Positions 5,294-13,454 of a stretch of DNA of 20,689 nucleotides are shown here, piece by piece. The DNA is from Candidatus Bathyarchaeota archaeon. GTDB taxonomy: Archaea; Thermoproteota; Bathyarchaeia; TCS64. The notes under the pieces are model-generated. The model was not told where the DNA came from, did no database searches, and saw only the letters and a list, made by a program, of their open reading frames with translations. The position numbers were made by a program, and so were the translations under genes. The DNA is taken from contig WJJC01000019.1 in assembly GCA_014729945.1 (NCBI GenBank), positions 1 through 20,689 on the forward strand. The letters are read 5' to 3'. How positions within the stretch are numbered: position 1 is the first letter of the stretch; the number at the start of each line of letters is the position of its first letter.

Positions 5294-6907
5294 ATGGAAC
5301 TCAAAGCAGACATGATCCTAAAAAACGGTAAGATAATCACCGTCGACACAGATGATAGTATAGCTGAGGCTGTTGCCATACGAGGCAATAAGATAGAAGC
5401 AGTGGGCACAAGTATAGAGGTATCGACACTAATTGGTCCCAGCACAGAGGTTATCGATTTAGAGGGTAAAACTGTGATGCCCGGGATCATTGACAGCCAC
5501 ACACATCCAAGCCACATAGCGGCAAGATTCCTTGAGGTGGATTGCAGAGCACCACCGATACGTAGGGTCTCAGAGATTCTTGATCGCATTCAGGAGAGAG
5601 CCCAAGAACTGGACTTCGGTGAATGGATAAGGGGAGCCAACTTTAACGACAGCAAGCTGGAGGAGAAGAGACATATCAATCGGTGGGAGCTAGATGAAGT
5701 TGCACCAGAGAACCCTGTTTTCGTAGTATCAGATACAGGTCACCAAGCACTAGCCAACAGCAAAGCCTTTGAAGTAGCTGGAATAGACGAGAACACACCC
5801 GATCCACCTGGCGGAGAGATAGATAGAAACGAGAAGGGAGAACCCACGGGTCTTCTATACGAGAACGCTATGGGACTTGTTCGAGAACACATCCCAGAGT
5901 ATAGCATCGATGCACTAAGGGAGAGCTACAAAGATGTTGTAAACCAGTTCGCAGAATGGGGAATAACCAGCACCCACAACGCCAGCGGTCACAGAAACGG
6001 CATCAGAGCATACAAACAACTCCTAGACCAGGGAGTCAAGAAATTAAGGATGAGCCTTATGGTGAGCGTCAACAGGGATAAACCGGGAGACATACTGGAT
6101 GCATTGGATATGGTGGGGATAGAGAGCGGCTTCGGTGATGACTGGTTGGGAATCATGTCCATGAAGATCATGGGAGATGGATCAGGAGCGGGTGGAACCT
6201 GCTGCGTCTATGAGCCCCAAAACCGTGGACCAAAGGGAACTGGCCTATGGATGACCGAGCCAGAGGAAGTACAAAGACTAGTATCCAAAGCACATAACGC
6301 GGGTCTAAGAGTAAGCATACACAGCATTGGTGATCGTGGCATCGATATGGCGTTAGAGTGTATAGAAAAGGCTCAGAAAGAGACCCCTGTACCGGATATG
6401 AGACACAGGATCGAGCATAACAGCCTCTGTCCACCGGACTCGCTTAATAAGATCAAAGAACTAGGTGTTACCCCTAGCAGCAGCATCGGTTACATGTATG
6501 GGCTCGGGGACCAGTACGCTGAGAACTTTGGTCCTGAGCGTTCACGGTGGCTACACCCCCACAAGACCATGAAGGAGATGGGAATAATAGCCGGAGGAAA
6601 CAGTGATTGCCCTGTCACATATTACAGTCCATTCGTCCAGATCTATGAAGCTGTTACACGCAGGACTAGCAGCGGAAAAGTTGTGAGCCCTGAGGAGTGC
6701 ATATCACCTATGGAGGCAATCAAGGTATACACTTGGAACGGCGCCTATCTGGGAAAAGATGAGGACAAACTGGGAAGTATTGAGTCCGGCAAGTTGGCTG
6801 ACCTTATAGTGCTGGACCGGGATATTCTGTCAGTACCACACGAGGAGATAAAAGACATCCAAGTGCTCACCACCATCGTAGACGGAAAAATAGTCTACAA
6901 GAAATAA
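5294..6907 (+). CDS. YtcJ-like metal-dependent amidohydrolase (Amidohydro_3)
   Basis: A TIM-barrel hydrolase with the composite beta-sandwich characteristic of the family. Metal ligands are visible: the D67-x-H69-x-H71 motif in IIDSHTH, the carboxylatable Lys291 in SMKIMGDGSGAG, His343 in RVSIHSIGDRG, His375 in MRHRIEHNS and Asp438 in GGNSDCPV. The end shows the usual return to the beta-sandwich (LGSIESGKLADLIVLD). The 537-residue length is typical. Family members hydrolyse C-N bonds in small amides or ring compounds, but substrates are rarely predictable from sequence. No signal peptide is present, so it is probably cytoplasmic. The ATG at 5294 opens directly on the conserved ADMILKNGKIITVD strand. 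It ends 1 nt before the stop of the convergent CTP synthase gene. The family call is strong; the substrate is unknown. Confidence 0.93.
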   Translation: MELKADMILKNGKIITVDTDDSIAEAVAIRGNKIEAVGTSIEVSTLIGPSTEVIDLEGKTVMPGIIDSHTHPSHIAARFLEVDCRAPPIRRVSEILDRIQERAQELDFGEWIRGANFNDSKLEEKRHINRWELDEVAPENPVFVVSDTGHQALANSKAFEVAGIDENTPDPPGGEIDRNEKGEPTGLLYENAMGLVREHIPEYSIDALRESYKDVVNQFAEWGITSTHNASGHRNGIRAYKQLLDQGVKKLRMSLMVSVNRDKPGDILDALDMVGIESGFGDDWLGIMSMKIMGDGSGAGGTCCVYEPQNRGPKGTGLWMTEPEEVQRLVSKAHNAGLRVSIHSIGDRGIDMALECIEKAQKETPVPDMRHRIEHNSLCPPDSLNKIKELGVTPSSSIGYMYGLGDQYAENFGPERSRWLHPHKTMKEMGIIAGGNSDCPVTYYSPFVQIYEAVTRRTSSGKVVSPEECISPMEAIKVYTWNGAYLGKDEDKLGSIESGKLADLIVLDRDILSVPHEEIKDIQVLTTIVDGKIVYKK

Positions 6908-6908
6908 T

Positions 6909-8567
6909 TTATTTAAACTCGGGTCTGGGTTTACCCGTTTTCTTATCATAGGCTGCCTTAACGAATCCATAGTATGGTGGGCTGGGCGCCCATGGTCTAG
7001 ACTTGAACTCAGGGTGGAACTGGGTTGCCAAGAAGAAGTAACGATCAGGTAGCTCCAATATCTCTTTGAGCTTCTTGCTATTACTCACTGCCGTGTAATG
7101 GGCACCAGCATCCTCCAAGACCTCAAAGTATTTCTCGTTTACCTCCCACCGGTGCCTATGCCGCTCGATGATGACCTTTGAGTTGTACAGCTTTGAGGCT
7201 AAGCCATCTTTTTCGATAAGTATCTTGTTTGAGCCAAGCCTCATGGTACCTCCTAGACCCCTGATGGCTTTCTGCTCAGGTAAAAGATCGATGACAGGGT
7301 GAGGTGTCGCGGGTACGCACTCGGTGCTATGGGCTCCTTCTAGGCCGGCCATGTTACGGGCATATTCAACAGTTGCTAATTGGAAACCGTAGCAGATACC
7401 TAGGAAGGGAATATCGCTGGTTCTGGCGTGGTTTATTGCAATAATCTTACCCTCAGCACCCCGTAAGCCAAATCCACCGGGCACAATGACTCCATCATAA
7501 TCATCCAGTACCCTCGCCTCATCTATGTTATCCTCAAATACCTCGGTCTCAATCCAGTCGATCTGAACCCTACACCCAGCTTTAGCTGCGCTATGCCGCA
7601 GGGCCTCGTTTACGCTCACATAGCAGTCGGCTAGTTCTGCATATTTCCCGCACATGGCGATCTTTACTAGGTCGCAGGGTTCCTTATAGGTCTGGACCAT
7701 TTTTTTCCACTCGGTCCAATCAGACTTGGTCTTATCTAGACCAAGGTACTCACAGATAACCTCACCCATCCCTTGATCCTCCAACTCCAAGGGTAACTCG
7801 TAGAGAGTAGGTACATTGATACTACTGAAAACTGCCCTAGACTCCACACTACATGTTTTAGCTATTTTTACCTTATGTTCTGTATCCAAACGCCCGAATT
7901 CTGTTCTTGCGGCGATTATATCCGGTTGTAAACCGATGGCTCTCAGCTCTTTCACGCTATGCTGTGTGGGTTTGGTCTTAGGCTCACCAACCGCGTTAAG
8001 CATCGGAACAAGAGTAAGGTGTACAAACAAAGTATCCTCGGGTTTCTCCTCATTCTTCAGCTGCCGTATAGCCTCAAGGAAGGGAAGTCCCTCGATATCA
8101 CCCACAGTTCCACCGATCTCTACCAATACGATGTCTACTTCACTGGATTTAGCCACTAATCTTATCCTTCTCTGGATCTCATCGGTTACGTGGGGGATTA
8201 TCTGGACACATCTCCCGAGGTAGCCACCCTCCCGCTCTTTTCTGATTACTTCCTGATATACTTGCCCCGAGGTTACATTGTTGAGCCGTGTGAAGGGACC
8301 TTTTAGGAATCGCTCGTAGGTCCCAAGATCCATGTCAGCCTCGTAGCCATCATCGAGTACGAAAACCTCCCCATGAATATAGGGATTCATGGTGCCCGCG
8401 TCTACATTTAAGTAGGGGTCGCATTTGATGGCTGTTACATTGTATCCTCGCTCCTCCAGCATTTTACCGATGCTGCAGGTTACTAGGCCTTTTCCCAGTC
8501 CGCTCAGGACTCCGCCTGTTATGAAAATATACTTAGTCAAGCCCATTGACCTGCCAATAATACTCAT
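6909..8567 (-). CDS. pyrG: CTP synthase
   Basis: It converts UTP, ATP and glutamine to CTP, the last step of de novo pyrimidine nucleotide synthesis. The N-terminal synthase domain begins with KYIFITGGVLSGLGKG (P-loop 18-27) and contains IKCDPYLNVDAGTMNP (48-62) and VEIGGTVGDIEG (149-160). The C-terminal glutamine amidotransferase domain, from about residue 300, has the nucleophile Cys392 in FLGICYGFQLA and the catalytic His518 and Glu520 in QFHPEF. The length, 552, is normal. Two starts are possible: ATG at 8567 and ATG at 8546 (residue 8), the latter matching the usual N-terminus. A TATA box at 8587-8592 puts transcription initiation within a few nucleotides of 8567, so I keep the longer form as a leaderless message. 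It is separated from the upstream DUF1846 gene by 204 nt and probably transcribed on its own. Confidence 0.98.
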   Translation of the reverse strand: MSIIGRSMGLTKYIFITGGVLSGLGKGLVTCSIGKMLEERGYNVTAIKCDPYLNVDAGTMNPYIHGEVFVLDDGYEADMDLGTYERFLKGPFTRLNNVTSGQVYQEVIRKEREGGYLGRCVQIIPHVTDEIQRRIRLVAKSSEVDIVLVEIGGTVGDIEGLPFLEAIRQLKNEEKPEDTLFVHLTLVPMLNAVGEPKTKPTQHSVKELRAIGLQPDIIAARTEFGRLDTEHKVKIAKTCSVESRAVFSSINVPTLYELPLELEDQGMGEVICEYLGLDKTKSDWTEWKKMVQTYKEPCDLVKIAMCGKYAELADCYVSVNEALRHSAAKAGCRVQIDWIETEVFEDNIDEARVLDDYDGVIVPGGFGLRGAEGKIIAINHARTSDIPFLGICYGFQLATVEYARNMAGLEGAHSTECVPATPHPVIDLLPEQKAIRGLGGTMRLGSNKILIEKDGLASKLYNSKVIIERHRHRWEVNEKYFEVLEDAGAHYTAVSNSKKLKEILELPDRYFFLATQFHPEFKSRPWAPSPPYYGFVKAAYDKKTGKPRPEFK

Positions 8568-8586
8568 TTTTCACACAAATGACATG

Positions 8587-8592
8587 TATAAA
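8587..8592 (-). promoter_or_regulatory. TATA box of pyrG
   Basis: The minus strand reads CATTTATACATG around 8585-8596. The centre lies about 23 nt before the ATG at 8567, matching archaeal TATA-to-start spacing for a leaderless transcript. Confidence 0.5.
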
Positions 8593-8633
8593 TGATTCGG
8601 AGCAGACAAAATCATTACCTATTCGCTTTCTTC

Positions 8634-8700
8634 TTCGTGTTTATTATATTTCGATCGTGTTTTTCGTATATTTCTCGTTTTTTTCTTTCTTTAGTTTCCC
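8634..8700. other. Pyrimidine-rich intergenic tract with phased TCGT-type repeats
   Basis: The 204-nt gap between the DUF1846 gene and pyrG contains no open frame worth calling. Its + strand from about 8628 to 8700 is strongly biased to T and C. Within it TCG followed by a T-rich run recurs, starting at 8635, 8655, 8664 and 8675, with the last three about one helical turn apart. It could be a bent or regulator-binding segment upstream of pyrG. No other function is seen. Confidence 0.3.
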
Positions 8701-8771
8701 CTATGTATAATACAGGTTATTTTTATTTACATAAAGAGAGTATCTAGCGCGGTAGAGCCAAGGTAACTGGG

Positions 8772-10295
8772 TTATTTGTTTATCTCGGGTATCTTGGCGT
8801 CGGTGGTTATATACAATCTTAACTCCTTAAGTGGTTTTTCACACCATGGATCCATCAAGTGGGTACTATGCATCTCGCAGCGTTCCAGCATGGGTAAGGT
8901 CTTGATGCACTCAGCGGCGTTGGGGTTGAAGACAGCGCTGACAGCCATGGCATCCAGCACTTCCCGTACATCAAGCGCTTGATCCTGCATCTTCATCTGT
9001 CTCTTGAGCTTCAATATGCTCTCTATTATTATGGGGCTCAGTATATCTATCTCATCCGGTATCCCGGCGAGGTTCTTTACAGCATTGAGTAACGCCGCAG
9101 ATTCACTGTGAAGAATTTTACTGAGCTTTCCCTTGACTATAATAGATTCATCGTTTCTCCATATCTCTATAGCTGCCCCTGTATACAATCCATTTACGCC
9201 TTTATCCGGATCATTCATGGACTCTATCAGTGCCTGATTGGCTGCGACAGCCACCTTTCTATCCTGAGGTTTGACATCCACCCGGCTCATAATCTGATCC
9301 ATGCGTTCAAGGGTGTCATAAGTGGTGTTTCCCTCAACGAATTCTCGCTTGTATTTATAGTAACGCCTCATTACCTCCTGTCTGCTTGCTTCTCTGCAGA
9401 CTTGATCGTCTACTATGCCCTGACTAGCCATGTTTACCCCCATATCTGTCGGTGATTTTATCTCGGTCATGGGATCACTAGGAGGCACGATCTTTTCGAT
9501 TATTCTTTTCATTATGGCGAAGTTCTCTACATCTCTGTTGTAGTTGGTGGCCTCCACGCCGTAGGTCTCCATGTGCCATGGATCCACACAGTTATAGTCA
9601 CCCAAGTCAGCCGTTGCTGCCTCATAGGCTATATTCACAGGATGATCCACGGGTAGATCCCATATTGGGAAAGTCTCGAATTTCGCGAAGCCGCTCTTTA
9701 CACCTGACATACGGTCATGGTATACCTGGCTCATTGCGAAGCTCATCTTTCCGCTTCCAGGTCCTGGGGCGGTTACTACTACTATCTTCTTGGAGGTAGG
9801 TACATGGTCTGATCTACCGTATCCATCGGGGCTCACTACCTTCTCTACTTCCTCCAAGTAGTCGTCTATCTCGTATCCATAGAAGACACGTATACCCCGA
9901 TTAGTGAGACGTTGCTGGAACTTTTCCACGGTCTTTTCCCCATCGTAACGATTGATAACTACGGCGGACACTTCTAGTCCAAGCTCACTTAGATCGTTAA
10001 TGTCCTTGAGAATCTGATCCTCATAAGTTAGGCCGAAGTCTCGGCGAATCTTTCTGCCTTCAATATCTTTAGCACTGATGCAGTGAATTATCTCCAAGTT
10101 CTCGCCTAGTTTTCGGAGCATCTGTATCTTTGTGTCTAGTTTAAAGCCGGGTAATACTCTTGATGCGTGGTGATCGTATCTCAGTTTACCACCGAATTCT
10201 AGGTATAGTTTATCGTATTGATTTACTCGTTCAAGTATGCGGTTGATCTGTGCTTCAAGGTACTTCTCTGTGTCAAATCCAATCTGTCGATTCAC
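8772..10295 (-). CDS. DUF1846 / UPF0371 family protein of unknown function
   Basis: The 507-residue sequence matches what I know of the DUF1846 (UPF0371) family, best known from Firmicutes and Actinobacteria: N-terminal FDTEKYLEAQINRILERV, the motif LYLEFGGKLRYDHHASRVLPG (split here as 30-40 and 41-50), and a central KIVVVTAPGPGSGKMSFAMSQ region (170-190) that resembles a nucleotide-binding P-loop. A conserved FETFPIWDLPVDHPVN stretch follows (206-221). Length and motif order are typical and no part is missing. The biochemical role is not established; the P-loop-like segment suggests nucleotide or phosphate binding, which is inference. The start is GTG at 10295, because an in-frame TAG lies four codons upstream; AGGT about 12 nt before is a weak Shine-Dalgarno. 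It follows the phosphoglycerate mutase gene by 91 nt and may be read through from it or have its own promoter (TATA-like TTTTATAC near 10371-10380). Confidence 0.9.
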   Translation of the reverse strand: MNRQIGFDTEKYLEAQINRILERVNQYDKLYLEFGGKLRYDHHASRVLPGFKLDTKIQMLRKLGENLEIIHCISAKDIEGRKIRRDFGLTYEDQILKDINDLSELGLEVSAVVINRYDGEKTVEKFQQRLTNRGIRVFYGYEIDDYLEEVEKVVSPDGYGRSDHVPTSKKIVVVTAPGPGSGKMSFAMSQVYHDRMSGVKSGFAKFETFPIWDLPVDHPVNIAYEAATADLGDYNCVDPWHMETYGVEATNYNRDVENFAIMKRIIEKIVPPSDPMTEIKSPTDMGVNMASQGIVDDQVCREASRQEVMRRYYKYKREFVEGNTTYDTLERMDQIMSRVDVKPQDRKVAVAANQALIESMNDPDKGVNGLYTGAAIEIWRNDESIIVKGKLSKILHSESAALLNAVKNLAGIPDEIDILSPIIIESILKLKRQMKMQDQALDVREVLDAMAVSAVFNPNAAECIKTLPMLERCEMHSTHLMDPWCEKPLKELRLYITTDAKIPEINK

Positions 10296-10318
10296 CGTGT
10301 TTACCTACTCATAGTTAA

Positions 10319-10365
10319 AGACCCATACCAGCGGGGTGTCCTTTTATGAACGGAAAATGGGGTCT
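10319..10365. repeat. Inverted repeat upstream of the DUF1846 gene
   Basis: AGACCCAT (10319-10326) and ATGGGGTCT (10357-10365) are complementary over 8 bp with one bulged G and a 30-nt spacer. This lies in the 91-nt gap between the DUF1846 start and the phosphoglycerate mutase stop. It may be a leader hairpin or a processing or termination structure on the minus strand; chance cannot be excluded. Confidence 0.3.
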
Positions 10366-10386
10366 CATACTGTATAAAATCTTCTT

Positions 10387-11934
10387 TTAGAGAGGGATTA
10401 ATGTCTCTGAGTTCATCTCCCTGGGTTTCTCTAATCCCATAAGATCTAGGATAGTAGGCGCTATACTGCTTAGTCCTTTTCCCTTTTTTAGCTCTACTTG
10501 CTGTAACTTTTTCTCACTTGATATTAGTATGAATGGTACAGGGTTTACGCCGTGGCTGGGGTTAGGGGTTCCATCAGGGTAGAGCATGATCTCTATGTTA
10601 CCGTGGTCCCCTGTTACGATGATAATATATTCTGTTTCTAAGCCAGTCGCCACTACGTTTCCCAGACATTCATCCACTACACTAGCCGCCCTCTTACCAG
10701 CCTCAAAGTTGGCGCTATGACCCACGAGATCCCCGTTAGCGTAATTAACCAGTATAAAATCATATAAATCTCTCCTTATTTCGGGTATTAGTTGTTCTGT
10801 AATCTTATAGGCGCTCATCTCTGGTGTTTCCTCGTAACTGGGTACTTTGGGGCTGGGTACCAGTATTCGTTCCTCTCCGGGGTATGGTTTCTCTATTTGA
10901 CTGTTGAAGAAAAATGTAACATGAGCGTATTTCTCGGTTTCCGCTATCCGTAGCTGTTTTGAACCGTTTCTCGATAAGGTATAGCCTAAATTATTTTCTA
11001 CTTTTTTCTGGGGAAATACCACAGGGAGATCTATATCCTGATCATAGACACTCATACAAACATAGAATAAGCTAGGGAACTTTTCCCGTGTAAAGTGATC
11101 AAAATCCTCCTGGGTTAATGCATAGGTTATCTGTCTGCCTCTATCGCTTCGAAAATTCCAAAGTATGAATGCATCCCCATCATCAACTGTTGCAACGGGT
11201 GAGCCGTCATCCTCCACTAATACAATTGGATCAACGTAATAGTCGGTTAAATCAGGGTTTGCAGCGTACTGGTGTTTCAATGCATTGAAGGGATTTACGG
11301 AAGGGATACCGACTCCACGTGTTAGGAGATCATAGGCTTTCTTTGTTCTCTCCCAGTTGGTGTCCCGATCCATAGCGTAATAGCGTCCAATCATTGAGGC
11401 ATATCTGCCCAAACCCTTCACGTTCATCACGTGCTGTATCTCGTATAGAAAATCCAGAGCACTACGCTCGGGAACATCCCTTCCATCTAGGAAGCAGTGA
11501 AGATATACTTCCTCCAAGTCTCTTCTCTTCGCAAGGTCCAAGAAGACTGGAACATGATGAGTTGTGCCATGAATACCTTGGTCGCTGAATAACCCCGCTA
11601 GGTGTAGTTTTCCATTTGTCTCTTCCAGATAATCCACCATATCCTGGAAGGGTTCTTTCTCGTAGAAACTACCATCCTGTATCGACTTATTTATCTCTTC
11701 TAGGGGCTGCCAGACGATTCTCCCTGCTCCCATTGTGAGGTGCCCGGGCTCGCTACCTCCCTGAGTTCCCTCTGGTAACCCTACTGCGTTTCCACTGCAT
11801 TTGAGGGTGGTCCATGGATAGTTCTGCATATAGTTATCATTATTCGGTGTATTTGCATGGTAAGCTGCGTTTCCCCGAGTCGCCTCTGTGTAACCCCAAC
11901 CATCTCTTACTACGAGAATTATTTTTTTTGTCAT
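10387..11934 (-). CDS. gpmI: 2,3-bisphosphoglycerate-independent phosphoglycerate mutase (bacterial GpmI type)
   Basis: It interconverts 3- and 2-phosphoglycerate in glycolysis and gluconeogenesis through a phosphoserine and two divalent metals. The alkaline-phosphatase-like metal site is seen in VVRDGWG (D11), the nucleophile Ser61 in GGSEPGH, and the distal ligands in VTGDHGNIE and NPSHGVNPVPF. The inserted transferase domain occupies roughly residues 85-305 (GIHGTTHH near 120-127, FLDGRDVPERSA near 148-159). The length, 515, matches bacterial GpmI and not the ~410-aa archaeal ApgM. Variants from the common consensus: VRDGWG for VLDGWG and GGSEPGH for GNSEVGH, suggesting a divergent subfamily. 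The start is ATG at 11934, with GGGGTC about 9 nt upstream. The DUF2905 gene ends 16 nt upstream and is probably in the same transcript. Confidence 0.95.
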   Translation of the reverse strand: MTKKIILVVRDGWGYTEATRGNAAYHANTPNNDNYMQNYPWTTLKCSGNAVGLPEGTQGGSEPGHLTMGAGRIVWQPLEEINKSIQDGSFYEKEPFQDMVDYLEETNGKLHLAGLFSDQGIHGTTHHVPVFLDLAKRRDLEEVYLHCFLDGRDVPERSALDFLYEIQHVMNVKGLGRYASMIGRYYAMDRDTNWERTKKAYDLLTRGVGIPSVNPFNALKHQYAANPDLTDYYVDPIVLVEDDGSPVATVDDGDAFILWNFRSDRGRQITYALTQEDFDHFTREKFPSLFYVCMSVYDQDIDLPVVFPQKKVENNLGYTLSRNGSKQLRIAETEKYAHVTFFFNSQIEKPYPGEERILVPSPKVPSYEETPEMSAYKITEQLIPEIRRDLYDFILVNYANGDLVGHSANFEAGKRAASVVDECLGNVVATGLETEYIIIVTGDHGNIEIMLYPDGTPNPSHGVNPVPFILISSEKKLQQVELKKGKGLSSIAPTILDLMGLEKPREMNSETLIPL

Positions 11935-11950
11935 TAAATTGACCCCAATT

Positions 11951-12172
11951 TTAGCGACGTAAGAGAGTTATTACCACGGATAGTATTGATATTATTATGA
12001 GGATAGGACTCGTGGCGAATGTGAAACCATCGCTACGATACACCCATATTATCCACCACGGTATTTTATCGACATTAGGTAATACCCTTGCCACATAGGG
12101 TAAAGCCACAAACAATAACCCCAATAGTATCAATACCCAGCCCATGGACTGAAACGGAGCATACTCATCCAA
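11951..12172 (-). CDS. DUF2905-like small membrane protein
   Basis: A 73-residue protein with two predicted membrane helices: residues about 11-30 (GWVLILLGLLFVALPYVARV) and 54-71 (TSPILIIISILSVVITLL). Between them is the PNVDKIPWWIIWVYRSDGF loop. The helix-loop-helix plan, the P.vdkiPw loop and the FTFATSPI lead into helix two resemble DUF2905, a short family of unknown function common in bacteria and some archaea. The start is TTG at 12172, supported by GGTGA 6 nt upstream; ATG at 12145 (residue 10), just before the first helix, is the alternative. It lies 16 nt upstream of gpmI and diverges from adk. No catalytic residues are apparent. Confidence 0.8.
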   Translation of the reverse strand: MDEYAPFQSMGWVLILLGLLFVALPYVARVLPNVDKIPWWIIWVYRSDGFTFATSPILIIISILSVVITLLRR

Positions 12173-12204
12173 TATACGTCACCAAGATATAGTTATGTCA
12201 TCGT

Positions 12205-12218
12205 AAATTATTTAATAA
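12205..12218. promoter_or_regulatory. Shared TATA region for the divergent adk and DUF2905-gpmI genes
   Basis: AAATTATTTAATAA is nearly symmetrical. On the + strand TTTAATAA is about 26 nt before position 12240, close to the adk start. On the minus strand it lies 33-46 nt before the DUF2905 TTG at 12172, allowing a short leader that includes the GGTGA site. Confidence 0.45.
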
Positions 12219-12249
12219 GGTAGCCCCGTTCAAGGTCGAGTTGAGTTCT

Positions 12250-12891
12250 ATGAAAATGGTCATCATGGGGCCACCTGGTTCCGGGAAAGGCACCAGAGCC
12301 CACATTATTTCAGATATCTACGATATTCCAGTGATAACAACAGGGGATATGCTTAGGGAAGCAATTAAAGATGAGACAGAGTACGGAAAAGTAGCCAAAG
12401 AATACGTGGAACAAGGCGACCTAGTGCCCGACAGGGTGGTTAATGGTATTGTCAGGGATCGTATGAGCCAGCCAGATATTAAAGAAGGATTCATTCTCGA
12501 TGGTTTTCCTAGAAGCAAGTCTCAGGCTGATGCACTTGATGAGATATTGGATGACTTGGGTATGGAACTCACCCATGTGCTTTACGTCAAAGTACCCGAC
12601 GAGGTAATAATCAACCGGTTAAGTAAGCGTAGAACTTGCCCAGAGTGCGGCGCAGTCTACAATCTTGACTCAGCCCCACCAGAGAAAGATGAGATATGTG
12701 ATAAATGCCGGGCTAAACTGGTTCAACGTGAGGATGATAAACCAGAGGTCATTAAACACCGGCTGGAGGTCTACAGAGAAAAAACCAAACCACTACTGGA
12801 GAGATACCATGAGCACGACCTCGTTGTAGAAGTCTCAGGCGAGGTTTCCATGGATAAGTTAAGAAGCAAAATGAAAGAGCTTCTCAACTAG
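12250..12891 (+). CDS. adk: Adenylate kinase, zinc-lid bacterial type
   Basis: It catalyses ATP + AMP = 2 ADP and keeps adenine nucleotides balanced in the cytoplasm. The P-loop IMGPPGSGKGT is at residues 5-15, the AMP-binding segments include TTGDMLREAI (30-39) and FILDGFPRSKSQA (81-93), and the lid carries the zinc tetrad C130-x2-C133 ... C150-x2-C153. At 213 residues it is a normal long-lid Adk of the type shared by bacteria and some archaea, not the short AdkA found in many archaea. I take ATG at 12250 because families start directly on this beta strand; an in-frame TTG at 12241, near the predicted transcript start, would add three residues. Its stop TAG lies in the palindrome CTAG, which also forms the stop of the convergent adenosine-specific kinase. 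Confidence 0.96.
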   Translation: MKMVIMGPPGSGKGTRAHIISDIYDIPVITTGDMLREAIKDETEYGKVAKEYVEQGDLVPDRVVNGIVRDRMSQPDIKEGFILDGFPRSKSQADALDEILDDLGMELTHVLYVKVPDEVIINRLSKRRTCPECGAVYNLDSAPPEKDEICDKCRAKLVQREDDKPEVIKHRLEVYREKTKPLLERYHEHDLVVEVSGEVSMDKLRSKMKELLN

Positions 12892-13370
12892 GTTTTATAT
12901 CCAATTTTTCTTAGGAACCCTTTTCTCCAGTTTATACCTTCCTGATCTTCAACCCCCCTGGGTTTAGATCCGTCTATTACCCCGAGTACGCCGCGTCCCT
13001 GATCAGACTCTGCTACCACTACCTGTAAAGGATTTGCTGTGGCGGCAAATATGGTGCATACCTCTGGAACTGTTTTAACTTGGTTCAATACATTGATGGG
13101 GAACGAGTTTCTCATCACTATGTTAAAGCTGTGACCGCAGCCCAGTTTCATAGCGTTATCAACAGCAGTTTTCTCCAACTCCTCATCATTGCCCTCAGAT
13201 CGCACGAGGCATTCCCCTGATGCCTCACAAAATGCTAAACCGAACTTTATACCCGGTGCACTACTAGCAAGTGCCTCATAGAGGTCTTCTACGGTTTTTA
13301 TGAAGTGGCTCTGCCCGAGTATGATGTTGGATTCCTCAGGTATGGTTAATTCAACTAGTTCAAGCTCCAT
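12888..13370 (-). CDS. Adenosine-specific kinase (PF04008 family)
   Basis: The 160-residue length and the conserved features match the small archaeal and thermophile family annotated adenosine-specific kinase: IKFGLAFCEASGECLVR (41-57), KLGCGHSFNIVMRNSFP (75-91), TIFAATANPLQVVVAE (106-121), GRGVLGVIDG (125-134) and a C-terminal WRKGFLRKIGYK. The function assignment comes from structural genomics and ligand binding and is thinly supported, so adenosine phosphorylation should be read as family annotation and not as proven here. The start is ATG at 13370. A TATA-like CTTTATAG (13401-13408 on the other strand) fits a leader of about 10 nt. It converges on adk with a 4-nt overlap of stop codons; both genes concern adenine nucleotides, but being convergent they are not an operon. 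Confidence 0.92.
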   Translation of the reverse strand: MELELVELTIPEESNIILGQSHFIKTVEDLYEALASSAPGIKFGLAFCEASGECLVRSEGNDEELEKTAVDNAMKLGCGHSFNIVMRNSFPINVLNQVKTVPEVCTIFAATANPLQVVVAESDQGRGVLGVIDGSKPRGVEDQEGINWRKGFLRKIGYKT

Positions 13371-13399
13371 CCTAGATCAATAGAGAAATAGCCGTCGCA

Positions 13400-13409
13400 T
13401 CTATAAAGC
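13400..13409. promoter_or_regulatory. Shared TATA-like element between adenosine-specific kinase and methyltransferase genes
   Basis: TCTATAAAGC reads as CTATAAAG on one strand and CTTTATAG on the other, in the middle of an 84-nt divergent gap. Spacing suits the minus-strand kinase best (about 33 nt to its ATG). The methyltransferase start is about 46 nt away on the + side. Downstream of it CACCATG occurs twice, at 13421-13427 and 13435-13441. Confidence 0.4.
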
Positions 13410-13454
13410 GGTTCCAGTCGCACCATGTAAATACCACCATGGGTTAAAATAAAT

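Noticed and set aside
7816..8223. An open frame of 135 codons on the + strand.
   Set aside because: It lies entirely inside pyrG on the opposite strand; the product has no recognisable motif and is a shadow of conserved CTP synthase codons.
8746..8771. A D-arm-like stretch (TAGCGCGGTAGAGC) suggesting a tRNA.
   Set aside because: No acceptor, anticodon or T-arm partner is found at the right distances, and the downstream sequence is the end of the DUF1846 coding region.
10319..10365. A Rho-independent terminator for gpmI on the minus strand.
   Set aside because: The 30-nt spacer is long and no T run follows on the minus strand, so it is listed only as an inverted repeat.
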